Assembly: GCA_964467585.1 (NCBI GenBank)
Contig: CAYXRF010000001.1
Span: 124,001-188,000 of the forward strand
Reading direction: 5' to 3'
DNA length: 64,000 nt
From: CALVLD01 sp964467585
GTDB lineage: Bacteria; Bacillota; Clostridia; Christensenellales; CAG-138
Every line of letters starts with the position of its first letter. Within the stretch, counting starts at the first letter, position 1. Positions 8,806 to 17,159 of the stretch are shown in pieces. The notes beneath the pieces were generated by a model, which was not told where the DNA came from, searched no databases, and saw only the letters and a list, made by a program, of their open reading frames with translations. Position numbers and translations under genes: made by a program.

Positions 8806-10104
8806 TCACAGAGCCTTTCGCAGTATATCGCCCGAGTGCAGCGGCGCATCGCATCCTATGAACAGCCGTTCCTTCGGATGTGGCGCAGCATCAACCCTTT
8901 CACCATCCTCAGTGCGAATGCCACGCACGATAAAGCTGCGTTCAACATCGGAGGGAGCAAGTATGCCAAGCGTATCACCATCGCAAAAGCGGTTGCGCTG
9001 CTCAACGTGAGCGGTAAGCGTTTCAGCATCGTAATCGAGCACAATCGCACTGATTTGGCTGTCTGCGATATAACCGCCAAAGGAGTATTCCATCAGATCA
9101 TCACCCTGATTGCCGCGTGCTGCACCCGCTTGCTGCCCATATGTGCCGCCGCGGCACACTTCGCTGTCACGAAAAGCGAACCCTGTGGTGTATGGTCGAT
9201 GACTTATGCATGAAAGCTCACGCATGACAAGCTCAGTCGAAACACCGTCAATTGCCATCCTATACGCATTAACAACGGTTGCAACATAAAGTATGGACTT
9301 CATACGCCCTTCAATTTTGACACAGCCGACGCCGGCGTCTTCAATCTGACTGATGAAGGGCGCCAGACACATATCCCGTGAATTCAATATAAAACTGCCC
9401 TTGCCATCGTCTTCAATAGTGAGATATTCGCCGTCCTTGCCATATTCACGAAACTCTGCGGAAAGTGAATTTGCGGCAACGCGGCCGCCGTTCAGCTCAT
9501 AGTGCCAACGACAGGGCTGAACACATTCGCCGCGATTGCTGTCTCTGCCATCCACATAGTTGCTTAAAAGACATCTGCCCGAGTAGCTTACGCACATTGC
9601 GCCGTGAACGAACATTTCAAGCTCAATCTCATCTGGAAGAACATCCCGCATATGGCGTATTTCGGAAAGAGTAAGCTCGCGTGCAAGCACAATACGCGAT
9701 ATGCCCTGCTCATGCCAAAACATAGCCGCTTGAGAATTGAGGGTGTTTGCTTGTGTGCTGAGGTGAAGCGGAATGTTGGGCGCATACAGCTTTGCCATGC
9801 GAATAACGCCTGCGTCATTTACAATAAGCGCATCCGCTCCGCTGACGTTAAGCGCACAAAGAGTGCTTTCAAGCGTGCCTAAATCGCTGTCGCGGATAAA
9901 CGCATTTACCGTCACATATACCTTGACATTATTCGAATGGGCAAACTGCACTGCGTGCGGTATATCGTCAAGAGTGAAGTTGTCGGCAAGGTTGCGAAGC
10001 GAAAAAGCATCCGCGCCGAGATACACCGAATCGGCGCCGTAACGCACGGCGTAAACCAATCTTTCCCAATTGCCCACAGGGGCAAGCAGCTCAAGCTTTG
10101 ACAT
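8806..10104 (-). CDS. U32 family peptidase (TrhP/YrrO/YegQ-like)
   Basis: The 432-residue protein has the U32 fold and signature EMFVHGAMCVSYSGRCLLSN at about residues 163-182, then CVQPCRW (194-200). The N terminus ELLAPVGNWE is typical. Relatives include TrhP of Escherichia coli and YrrO of Bacillus, which are needed for prephenate-dependent 5-hydroxyuridine formation in the tRNA wobble position; others are called collagenase-like proteases. The conserved cysteines at 171, 178, 194 and 198 may bind metal or an Fe-S cluster. It starts 6 bases after mltG, a common Firmicute neighbour. Which U32 subgroup it belongs to is not certain. Confidence 0.88.
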   Translation of the reverse strand: MSKLELLAPVGNWERLVYAVRYGADSVYLGADAFSLRNLADNFTLDDIPHAVQFAHSNNVKVYVTVNAFIRDSDLGTLESTLCALNVSGADALIVNDAGVIRMAKLYAPNIPLHLSTQANTLNSQAAMFWHEQGISRIVLARELTLSEIRHMRDVLPDEIELEMFVHGAMCVSYSGRCLLSNYVDGRDSNRGECVQPCRWHYELNGGRVAANSLSAEFREYGKDGEYLTIEDDGKGSFILNSRDMCLAPFISQIEDAGVGCVKIEGRMKSILYVATVVNAYRMAIDGVSTELVMRELSCISHRPYTTGFAFRDSEVCRGGTYGQQAGAARGNQGDDLMEYSFGGYIADSQISAIVLDYDAETLTAHVEQRNRFCDGDTLGILAPSDVERSFIVRGIRTEDGERVDAAPHPKERLFIGCDAPLHSGDILRKAL

Positions 10105-10110
10105 ACATTA

Positions 10111-11748
10111 TCACCAATACGGACTGTACCGTTCAACATTTGCGTTATGTTCCTCAAGCGTTCGCGCAAATATCAGAGCGCCTGTGCTTGAGTCCATAAG
10201 ACAGAAATACAGATATCCGTCCGTTATGAACTGTTCATCAGGATACAGAACGGCTTCAATCGCGGCAAGCCCCGGATTGGATATTGGACCAAGCGGTAAT
10301 CCGGGATATCTGTGGGTGTTGTAGGGAGTGGGGTTCGCAAGCTGCTCGGCGGTCAGCGACAACCCTCCCGTCTTAAAAATGTATTCAAGCGTTGCATCGG
10401 AGCCAAGCGTCATGCCCAGAGCAAGCCTGTTGCGGAAAACAGCCGAAACCTTTGCAAAGTCAAATGTCTTTGCTTCTTTTTCGATCATCGAGGCAAGTAT
10501 CACAACTTCATCCATGGTGTATCCAAGCTCCTCCGCACGTTCGGCATATGCGCTTGTGTAAACCTCCGCAAAACGTGAGAGCATTTTGTCGATGATAGTT
10601 TCTTCGTTTGCATCAACAAAAATTTCGTATGTGTCAGGGAACAAATACCCTTCAAGAAGATATGGTCTTGCCTGCCCGCGAGGCACAACGACGTCGCTCA
10701 GGAACGAATATTCGTCGGTAAACGCTTCTCCGGTAACGCAAAGCTCCAAAAAGCGATCGGGACTTTCAAATATGCCAAGCTCAACAAGCCTGTCGGCGAT
10801 GTTTTCAACGGTCATACCTTCGGTGGTTGTAAACTTTGTGGTCTCCCGCGGGGGATTACCGGAACAGATTATATCAACAATCTGAGCAATATCCATGTTG
10901 CGTGAAAGGACGTACGTACCGGCCTGCAAGCTGCCGGATTTGCCCTTAAAGTCGGCATATACCTTGAATGCAGCTTTATACGAAATAAGACCCGATTCAC
11001 CTTCGTCGCCCGCCTCATAAAGAATCTTTGCAATAGCGGAGGAGCCGCTTCCGCTTGGGATAACCACAACAATGGGCGTTGGATCATTGGGGTCAACAGG
11101 CATGATAAACTTGCGAACAACAGCCTTGCCGGCGATATATACAATCAAAACCGACAGGGCAATTGAACAAACGGCAACAAGCAGGGGACAAATAACACGC
11201 CATGCTTTAAGCAGCTTCTGACGTTTGGGAGCGTTTTTTTCGCGCCTGCGCTTGCGCTCAACCCAACGTTCATATGAGCTGAGATTATGACGTATTCCGT
11301 TGTCGTCAATCAACACATCGTCTCCGCCGTTATCGTTGATTACCTCGGTTATTTCCGGAGGCTTTCCGGATGGATTGACAGCAAAATATATCTCCGCATC
11401 AAGAGAAGTGTCGTCCGAATTATCCGAGGAGTCGGACGAGTCGCGTAATATATCGTCGGAGACGTCATCGGAGACGTCATCGGAGACGTCATCGGAGACG
11501 TCATCGTCACATTTGTCATCCTCGGCAGCTTGTGCAGCTGCGGCATCATATGCTTCTCCGCCGTTGTTACCGTCATCACTCGATTCAGACGCGTCAAACG
11601 AAGCGTCCGCACGCTGCTCGGACGTTTCATCATCGCCTTCTACTGCCCGTGGGGTCGATTTTTCGGAGCTTACAAGGTCGTCCTCGTCATGAGGAACGCC
11701 CAAAAGCTCGTCCTCGGGCTTTTCAACACGAACAAAAAGCTCGATCAT
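10111..11748 (-). CDS. mltG: Endolytic murein transglycosylase MltG with a long acidic N-terminal extension
   Basis: MltG cleaves nascent peptidoglycan strands at the membrane and sets glycan length. Residues 1-180 are cytoplasmic, very acidic and low in complexity, including four tandem DDVS units at about 82-99. A basic stretch (RKRRREKNAPKRQK) leads to a membrane segment at about 185-208. The outside part holds the YceG domain, with PYLLEGYLFPDTYE and the catalytic glutamate motif MIEKEAKTF near residue 423. The C terminus has PYNTHRYPGLPLGPISNPG, the family hallmark. The extension makes it longer than the usual 340-400 residues. It lies in an operon between ylbF and the U32 gene. Confidence 0.93.
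   Translation of the reverse strand: MIELFVRVEKPEDELLGVPHDEDDLVSSEKSTPRAVEGDDETSEQRADASFDASESSDDGNNGGEAYDAAAAQAAEDDKCDDDVSDDVSDDVSDDVSDDILRDSSDSSDNSDDTSLDAEIYFAVNPSGKPPEITEVINDNGGDDVLIDDNGIRHNLSSYERWVERKRRREKNAPKRQKLLKAWRVICPLLVAVCSIALSVLIVYIAGKAVVRKFIMPVDPNDPTPIVVVIPSGSGSSAIAKILYEAGDEGESGLISYKAAFKVYADFKGKSGSLQAGTYVLSRNMDIAQIVDIICSGNPPRETTKFTTTEGMTVENIADRLVELGIFESPDRFLELCVTGEAFTDEYSFLSDVVVPRGQARPYLLEGYLFPDTYEIFVDANEETIIDKMLSRFAEVYTSAYAERAEELGYTMDEVVILASMIEKEAKTFDFAKVSAVFRNRLALGMTLGSDATLEYIFKTGGLSLTAEQLANPTPYNTHRYPGLPLGPISNPGLAAIEAVLYPDEQFITDGYLYFCLMDSSTGALIFARTLEEHNANVERYSPYW
11458..11505. repeat. Four tandem 12-base repeats inside mltG
   Basis: The unit GGAGACGTCATC occurs four times head to tail without mismatch. 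It encodes the DDVS repeats of the cytoplasmic tail of MltG. Identical units mean recent slippage or duplication, and the copy number may vary between strains without changing frame. Confidence 0.95.
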
Positions 11749-11766
11749 AACAATGCTCCTAACAGC

Positions 11767-12108
11767 TTATTCCTCAAACATACTGAGGTCAACGTCAACC
11801 GCATCCGCCAGTATCCTGTATATGTCGCCAAGCATACGGTTCAGCTGATACTCAGCAATAAGGTATGCGGAGGCGTTCTTGTCCATCTGAAGCAGCTCGC
11901 CAAGCTTTTGCAGCTTTTCCATTGTTTCCGCATCGGTTTCGTTGGCAACCATGGCGGCTTGAGCCTTGTACTGCAGCTTGCGATATTCCTTCAGCAGATT
12001 CACGGTAGTATCATTTTGCGAAACGGCTTCCTTGGCTTCAACATACGCCTTGTATTCATCGCTTTCGGTAATATCCTTTGCCAATTCGTTCGCTTTGTCG
12101 TATATCAT
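11767..12108 (-). CDS. ylbF: YlbF family protein
   Basis: This 113-residue, all-helical protein belongs to the YlbF/YmcA family. In Bacillus these proteins form the Y-complex, which modulates RNase Y and so affects mRNA decay, competence and sporulation. The core reads YDKANELAKDI, then KAYVEAKEAVSQN and LLKEYRKLQYKAQ. I chose the ATG at 12108 because AAAGGAG lies just before it; an upstream frame extension to 12144 lacks a site. The gene follows the RNase J gene directly, which fits a role in RNA turnover. No partner genes (ymcA, yaaT) are in the window. Confidence 0.82.
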   Translation of the reverse strand: MIYDKANELAKDITESDEYKAYVEAKEAVSQNDTTVNLLKEYRKLQYKAQAAMVANETDAETMEKLQKLGELLQMDKNASAYLIAEYQLNRMLGDIYRILADAVDVDLSMFEE

Positions 12109-12171
12109 AATATTTCTCCTTTCAAGCGCACAAGCGTTATGCAAGAGTTACGTACACGCGTACACAGCTTA

Positions 12172-13836
12172 TCAGTCTGTTTCAAGAATGATAGGCATTA
12201 TAAACGGCGTACGTTTTGTTTTGTTGTAGAGGCACGCCTTGATTTCACCGCGAATACTTGCTTTGATTGCGCCCCATTCGGATTTATCAGCGGATGAAAA
12301 ACGCTGCGCCAGAGTCACGGCAAGTGACTTGGCGTCCGCAAGTATATCCTCGGAATCCTTAGCGTACACAAACCCACGCGACACAATTTCCGGTTCGGCG
12401 GAAAGAGCGCCTGTGGTTCGATTGATAGCAATCACTATCGCAAACATGCCGTCCTGCGAAAGCATGCGTCGCTCTCTCAACACAGAGGAGCCAATGTCGC
12501 CCACGCCGGAACCATCCACAAGCACGCCGCCGGAGGTTACACTTCCGTTGATTTTGGCGCTTCTGCGGCTCAGCTCCAGCACATTACCGGTCTCCAAAAC
12601 AAAGATATGCGCAGGCTCAACGCCCATTTGCGACGCAAGCTGTGCATGATGATGCAAATGACGCGCTTCACCATGAACAGGTATGAAGTATTTAGGCTTT
12701 ATTAGGCGGAACATCAGCTTTAGCTCATCGCGTCTGGCGTGACCGGAAACATGAACGTCCGCCAATCGGTCATACACAACATTGCACCCGCGCTGGAAAA
12801 GCTGATTGATTACCTTGCCGACGGCACGTTCATTGCCCGGTATTGCCGATGCTGAGATAATAACCGTATCACCCTTGCCGATGTTCAGTCGATGATTTGA
12901 GTTTGCCATTCTGAACAGTCCGCTCATTGATTCGCCCTGACTGCCTGTTGTTAAAACGCAGACCTCATCGTCGGGAACATGGCGCAGCTTTTCAATATCG
13001 ACAATGCTCGTCTCCGGTATGTGCAGATACCCAAGATCCATGGCTATCTGAGCGATATAGATCATCGAACGACCTTGCAGACAAATTTTTCTGCCGTGGC
13101 GTATGGCAACGTCCGCAACCTGCTGAATGCGGTACACGTTGGAGGCGAAGCTGGCAACGATTACTCTGCCGACCGCTTCTTCAAACACACGCTCAAAGGT
13201 TTTGCCGATTTCCATCTCCGAAGGGGTTGTTCCCGCAAGCTCTGCGTTGGTGCTGTCCATAAGCAGAGCAAGCACGCCTCTGCTGCCGTAATAGGCAAAA
13301 CGGTTGATGTCGATGGGCTCGTTGTCAATAGGCGTGTAATCAACCTTAAAATCGCCGGTGTGAATAACAACACCCACAGGAGTTGTTATCGCAAGCGCAA
13401 CAGCGCCTGCTATTGAATGCCCAACCTTTATGAATTCAATGCGAAAGCAGCCAAGCTCAATGACGTCGCCCGCCGTGACACATCTAAGGTCGGCATTCTT
13501 GATTTTTTGCTCGTCAAGCTTATGCTCGATAAGCGCAAGAGTGAATTTTGTACCATACACAGGTACGCTGAATTTTTTAAGAGCGTAAGGTAAAGCGCCT
13601 ATATGGTCTTCATGCCCGTGAGTTATAACAAACCCACGAAGACGGCTGAAGTTGTCCTCAATATAGGTCATATCGGGTATCACCAAGTCGATACCGAGCA
13701 TCTCCTCATCGGGAAAGCTAAGCCCACAGTCAACAACAATCATGTCGTCGCCGTACTCAAATACGGTCATGTTTTTGCCTATCTCTCCCAAACCTCCCAA
13801 TGGGATTATTTTGAGTTTCGGTTGTTTTTTTGTCAA
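12172..13836 (-). CDS. rnj: Ribonuclease J
   Basis: RNase J is a metallo-beta-lactamase/beta-CASP enzyme with endo- and 5'-exonuclease activity in mRNA decay and rRNA maturation. It has 554 residues. The metal motif THGHEDHIG gives ligands His73, His75, Asp77 and His78. The beta-CASP region follows with TTGSQGESMSGLFRMA, SASAIPGNE and VHVSGHARRDEL, and then IPVHGEARHLHHH. The start is a TTG, with GAGGAA 6 bases upstream; no ATG fits. A good promoter stands just before it. It appears to head the rnj-ylbF-mltG-U32 operon. Confidence 0.95.
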   Translation of the reverse strand: MTKKQPKLKIIPLGGLGEIGKNMTVFEYGDDMIVVDCGLSFPDEEMLGIDLVIPDMTYIEDNFSRLRGFVITHGHEDHIGALPYALKKFSVPVYGTKFTLALIEHKLDEQKIKNADLRCVTAGDVIELGCFRIEFIKVGHSIAGAVALAITTPVGVVIHTGDFKVDYTPIDNEPIDINRFAYYGSRGVLALLMDSTNAELAGTTPSEMEIGKTFERVFEEAVGRVIVASFASNVYRIQQVADVAIRHGRKICLQGRSMIYIAQIAMDLGYLHIPETSIVDIEKLRHVPDDEVCVLTTGSQGESMSGLFRMANSNHRLNIGKGDTVIISASAIPGNERAVGKVINQLFQRGCNVVYDRLADVHVSGHARRDELKLMFRLIKPKYFIPVHGEARHLHHHAQLASQMGVEPAHIFVLETGNVLELSRRSAKINGSVTSGGVLVDGSGVGDIGSSVLRERRMLSQDGMFAIVIAINRTTGALSAEPEIVSRGFVYAKDSEDILADAKSLAVTLAQRFSSADKSEWGAIKASIRGEIKACLYNKTKRTPFIMPIILETD

Positions 13837-13865
13837 GAAAATTCCTCGCTTTCTATCTTATAGTT

Positions 13866-13893
13866 ATTATACCACAATACAGTGGATTTTCAA
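13866..13893 (-). promoter_or_regulatory. Sigma-A type promoter of the RNase J operon
   Basis: On the minus strand TTGAAA (13893-13888), a 16-base spacer, then TATAAT (13871-13866). TGG precedes the -10, an extended -10 pattern. The TTG start of rnj is about 30 bases downstream. Confidence 0.8.
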
Positions 13894-13934
13894 CATAGGG
13901 GGAGTTCTCACCCAGCGCCTGACGGGAAAAGCGC

Positions 13935-15872
13935 TCACTCGTTCGATTGATCGGTAAGCCGCTTCAGCCGCTCTGCAGATTCTTCCCAATCGGCATAGAG
14001 TCCCTCAAGCCTTGCGTTTATGTCGTTCGCCTTGCGCGACAAATCGCCAACACGAACATAGTTTGCCGCAACGTCCGGCAGAGCAAGCTGATAGTTAACC
14101 TGTGCAAGCTCCGCTTCAGCGTCGGACACCTTTTTTTCACAGCGCGACAGAGCAGTTTTTGCCTTTGTAAGCTCACTCTGGAACGCCTTTTTTTCACGGT
14201 ATTCAGCTGCGTTAACCGAGACGGCGGGGGGAAAAACCGAAGCGGATTCCGATTGGCGTGAAAGCTTTAGCGCCTCAACATAATCATCATATCCGCCGAC
14301 ATACTCCGTAAGACCGCCGAAGTCCATATGGAATATTCGGTCAGCAAGACGGTTTACAAGATAGCGGTCATGCGTTACGGCAAGTATCGTTCCGTTGTAT
14401 TCCTCAAGCGCGGACTCCAGCGCCTCACGGGAGGCAATATCCAAATGGTTTGTCGGTTCATCCAACAAAAGCAGATTTGCCCGTGTCAGCATCAGCTTCA
14501 AAAGCTGTACACGCGCAAGCTCTCCGCCCGACAATGTTCCGATCTTTTTGTCAACATCGTCTCCGCGAAAAAGAAATGCTCCAAGCGCGTTGCGAATATC
14601 CCTGTGGGATATTGTGTTGAAATACTTATCCCATACCTCGTTAAGTACCGTGCTTTCGGGGTTAAGTGAGGTCATAGTCTGCTCGTAATATGCTTCCTCA
14701 ATGTGCGCACCCAGATAATAAACTCCGGATGTTGGGCGCATACGACCCGCCAGTATATTCAAAAGAGTGGTTTTGCCGCAGCCGTTGTCACCGAGGATAA
14801 ATACCTTTTCACCTTTTTTTACAAGTATATTTACGCTGTGAAATATCTCATGCCCGTCAAAGGCCTTGGACAGTCCCTTTGATACAATAACATCGTTGCC
14901 GCCGCCTTCCTTTGCGGTAAAGCTGAAATGTATTGACGCGGAATCGCGCTCGGGCTCTCTCAAATCAGCCTTCAGACGATCAGCAGCCTTCTGCTTGTGA
15001 AAAGCGGTCACATAGTTATGCTCCTGACCCCAACGCTGCTGCTGCTCAACCATACCTTCAATTCGCTTAATCTCCTTTTTCGTGCGCAGATACTGACGCA
15101 GCTCAAGCTCACGCGCCGTACTTCGCAGCTCCATATGCCGTGAATAATTACCCTTTGACGAATACAATCGATTATCCTTCAGCTCGATGGTTCGATTGGT
15201 AACCTTGTCAAGAAAGTATCTGTCATGGGATATGACAATAAACGCACCGCGATAGGATGAAAGAAAATCCTCAAGCCATTCGATTGCCCGAATATCAAGA
15301 TGGTTTGTCGGCTCGTCCAATAAAAGCAGATTAGCTCCCGAAAGCAGCACACGCGCAAGCTGCGCCTTGTTGCGCTGCCCGCCGCTGAAAAGGCGTATAG
15401 CTTTTGACAGCTCGTCCTCGCTAAAGCCAAGACCAAGCAGAGTTGAGCGCGTCCGGGCGTGAAAAGTCAAGCCGCCGCCGTCAATATAGCGTTCCTGCAG
15501 CGTATGCTGACGATCTATAAGCGCGGACGATTCATCAGCAGAAGTGTTTGAAATCCTTTGGTTCAGAAGCTCAAGCTCGGTTTCAATGCCTATCAACGGC
15601 GCAAAAACCGACAGCACATATTCGTACAGAGACACATTGTCGTCGCTTACCGTCTGCTCCATAGTGCCGATAATAACGTCTCGGCTGATAAAAACCGAGC
15701 CCTCGTCATAGCTCTCTTTGCCGGTAAGTATCCGAAACAGCGTGCTTTTGCCGCAGCCGTTCACCCCGATAAAGCCAATTCGGTCGCCTGTATCAACCTC
15801 AAAGCTGACGCCCTCAAAAAGCAGGCGCGTAACATACATTTTTTTAATATTGTTTACAGCCAGTAACGGCAT
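13935..15872 (-). CDS. ABC-F family ATPase
   Basis: This 645-residue protein has two ATP-binding cassettes and no membrane segment, so it is an ABC-F protein acting on ribosomes rather than a transporter. First cassette: Walker A GVNGCGKST (36-44), signature FSGGQ (162-166), Walker B LLLLDEPTN (182-190). Second cassette: GDNGCGKTT (361-369), signature LSGGELARVQ, again LLLLDEPTN. A charged linker lies between them and a coiled-coil tail of about 90 residues ends it. That layout resembles the Uup/YdiF type. It begins 14 bases after the SLOG gene. Whether it gives antibiotic resistance or has a housekeeping role cannot be told. Confidence 0.92.
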   Translation of the reverse strand: MPLLAVNNIKKMYVTRLLFEGVSFEVDTGDRIGFIGVNGCGKSTLFRILTGKESYDEGSVFISRDVIIGTMEQTVSDDNVSLYEYVLSVFAPLIGIETELELLNQRISNTSADESSALIDRQHTLQERYIDGGGLTFHARTRSTLLGLGFSEDELSKAIRLFSGGQRNKAQLARVLLSGANLLLLDEPTNHLDIRAIEWLEDFLSSYRGAFIVISHDRYFLDKVTNRTIELKDNRLYSSKGNYSRHMELRSTARELELRQYLRTKKEIKRIEGMVEQQQRWGQEHNYVTAFHKQKAADRLKADLREPERDSASIHFSFTAKEGGGNDVIVSKGLSKAFDGHEIFHSVNILVKKGEKVFILGDNGCGKTTLLNILAGRMRPTSGVYYLGAHIEEAYYEQTMTSLNPESTVLNEVWDKYFNTISHRDIRNALGAFLFRGDDVDKKIGTLSGGELARVQLLKLMLTRANLLLLDEPTNHLDIASREALESALEEYNGTILAVTHDRYLVNRLADRIFHMDFGGLTEYVGGYDDYVEALKLSRQSESASVFPPAVSVNAAEYREKKAFQSELTKAKTALSRCEKKVSDAEAELAQVNYQLALPDVAANYVRVGDLSRKANDINARLEGLYADWEESAERLKRLTDQSNE

Positions 15873-15886
15873 ATTAACACCTCATA

Positions 15887-16414
15887 TCAAACGCCTATAA
15901 CAGACGATGAAAGCCCGTTTTCGACAGCCATTCGCAGCGTTGAGCCGGTTCCGCTTTTTGCGTTGCCGGTATAAACGGCGATTATTGCAGACGAGCTGTT
16001 GACCAAGAATCTGTTTCGGGCGTTCATGCAGCCGGCAGAATACTCTTGGAACAAAACAATCATGCGCGATGCACATTCCGCGATACCATGCTGACGAATA
16101 CGACCGAGTTGAGGATACGGAAAGACGCATATCAGCTGTAACCCCTCAAGCTCATCCGCAAGCCTCAGCACTATCTCGGCAGCATATGTGTCTATGCCCT
16201 CCGCCATACCCGAAATAAAGCATCGCTTGCCTTTTGAGTAGAAAAAGCGGATTTGCTCCTCAAGTGAAGCTTTAATTTTTGCGCATAGAAGGTCTTTTTC
16301 GTCATAACCCCACGGCAGCGACTCGGGACGATGACCCGAAAAGCATACGCAGATATCCTTATCGGGCATCGGAGCGCAGCACGCAGTGTCATAATGGCAG
16401 TCGGAGAGCAGCAT
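15887..16414 (-). CDS. SLOG superfamily protein (YpsA/DUF1273-like)
   Basis: This 175-residue protein has a Rossmann-like SLOG fold, seen in CFSGHRPESLPWGYDE near the N terminus, FISGMAEGIDTYAAE in the middle and a late glycine-rich SGTGSTLRMAVENG. SLOG domains bind nucleotides or their derivatives. Bacillus YpsA, with the same GHRPE motif, affects cell division when overproduced. I chose the ATG at 16414 because it overlaps the stop of the ATPase gene (TGATG) and GGAAAGGG lies 8 bases before it; an earlier start at 16444 is possible. Its ligand is unknown. Confidence 0.8.
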   Translation of the reverse strand: MLLSDCHYDTACCAPMPDKDICVCFSGHRPESLPWGYDEKDLLCAKIKASLEEQIRFFYSKGKRCFISGMAEGIDTYAAEIVLRLADELEGLQLICVFPYPQLGRIRQHGIAECASRMIVLFQEYSAGCMNARNRFLVNSSSAIIAVYTGNAKSGTGSTLRMAVENGLSSSVIGV

Positions 16415-17127
16415 CACAGACCCTTTCCCGCATACCTCTCCCAATCTCGGTGCATATAGCGTTCAATTGCGATAGGCATACCAATATAAGACGCGTCAAC
16501 GCCGACCTTGGTTGCCTCATCGATAAACTTTTCTAAAATATCGCGCGTACCCATCGTTGCAAAAACGGGCAAACCGGTTGCGTCTGAAAGCTCTTTTGTG
16601 ACAGCCAGACCGTCAAACAGATCTACCGTTGCGGTTTCATGCGCAAGGTTGGTGTTGTTGACAAGACCGGTTACCGAAAGCCGACTGACGCTTCGAATTT
16701 TGTCAAGCATCTCAAGATTTTCCTCAAGACCACCGGAAAGCGGACGCCGAATGTTGATCACATAGTACACTTCAAGAGAATCTATCTGCTTGAAATATCC
16801 GTAATACTGACCGATTGCTATTGCGCCGACGGGGTCGCCTCCAACGTCAAAAATCACAAGGTCGGAGTTATCCGAAAAAACTGAATATATTTCAGGAGGA
16901 ATACTCGGCACCTCAACACCGGAGGTTGTAAAATTTGGCGATATTAGGCGCACGCCGACCGCGTCAAGCTCAGCCTTTCTTTCCGTTGAACGAAAATAGG
17001 GGTTGATAACATCAATGTCAACAAGCGTGACCTTTTGACCGGCCGCGGCCGCCTCAAACGCCATGTTAAGCGAAAGCTCGGTTTTGCCCGAACCAAAGTT
17101 GCCGATAAGAATGACATATCGTTTCAT
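16414..17127 (-). CDS. P-loop ATPase of the CobQ/CobB/MinD/ParA group
   Basis: This 237-residue protein has the deviant-type P-loop GNFGSGKTELSLN near residue 10, then VTLVDIDVINPYFR and the Walker B-like VIFDVGGDPVGA. The layout is that of SIMIBI-class ATPases, but the family is uncharacterised. I chose the ATG at 17127 (MKRYVILIGN); the frame is also open back to a TTG at 17148. The downstream SLOG gene overlaps its stop codon, so the two are translationally coupled and probably work together. It lies in the cdaA operon region, 33 bases after the FAD dehydrogenase gene. Confidence 0.75.
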   Translation of the reverse strand: MKRYVILIGNFGSGKTELSLNMAFEAAAAGQKVTLVDIDVINPYFRSTERKAELDAVGVRLISPNFTTSGVEVPSIPPEIYSVFSDNSDLVIFDVGGDPVGAIAIGQYYGYFKQIDSLEVYYVINIRRPLSGGLEENLEMLDKIRSVSRLSVTGLVNNTNLAHETATVDLFDGLAVTKELSDATGLPVFATMGTRDILEKFIDEATKVGVDASYIGMPIAIERYMHRDWERYAGKGL

Positions 17128-17159
17128 GCAGCAATGCCTTTCAAACAATTAGTGATATA

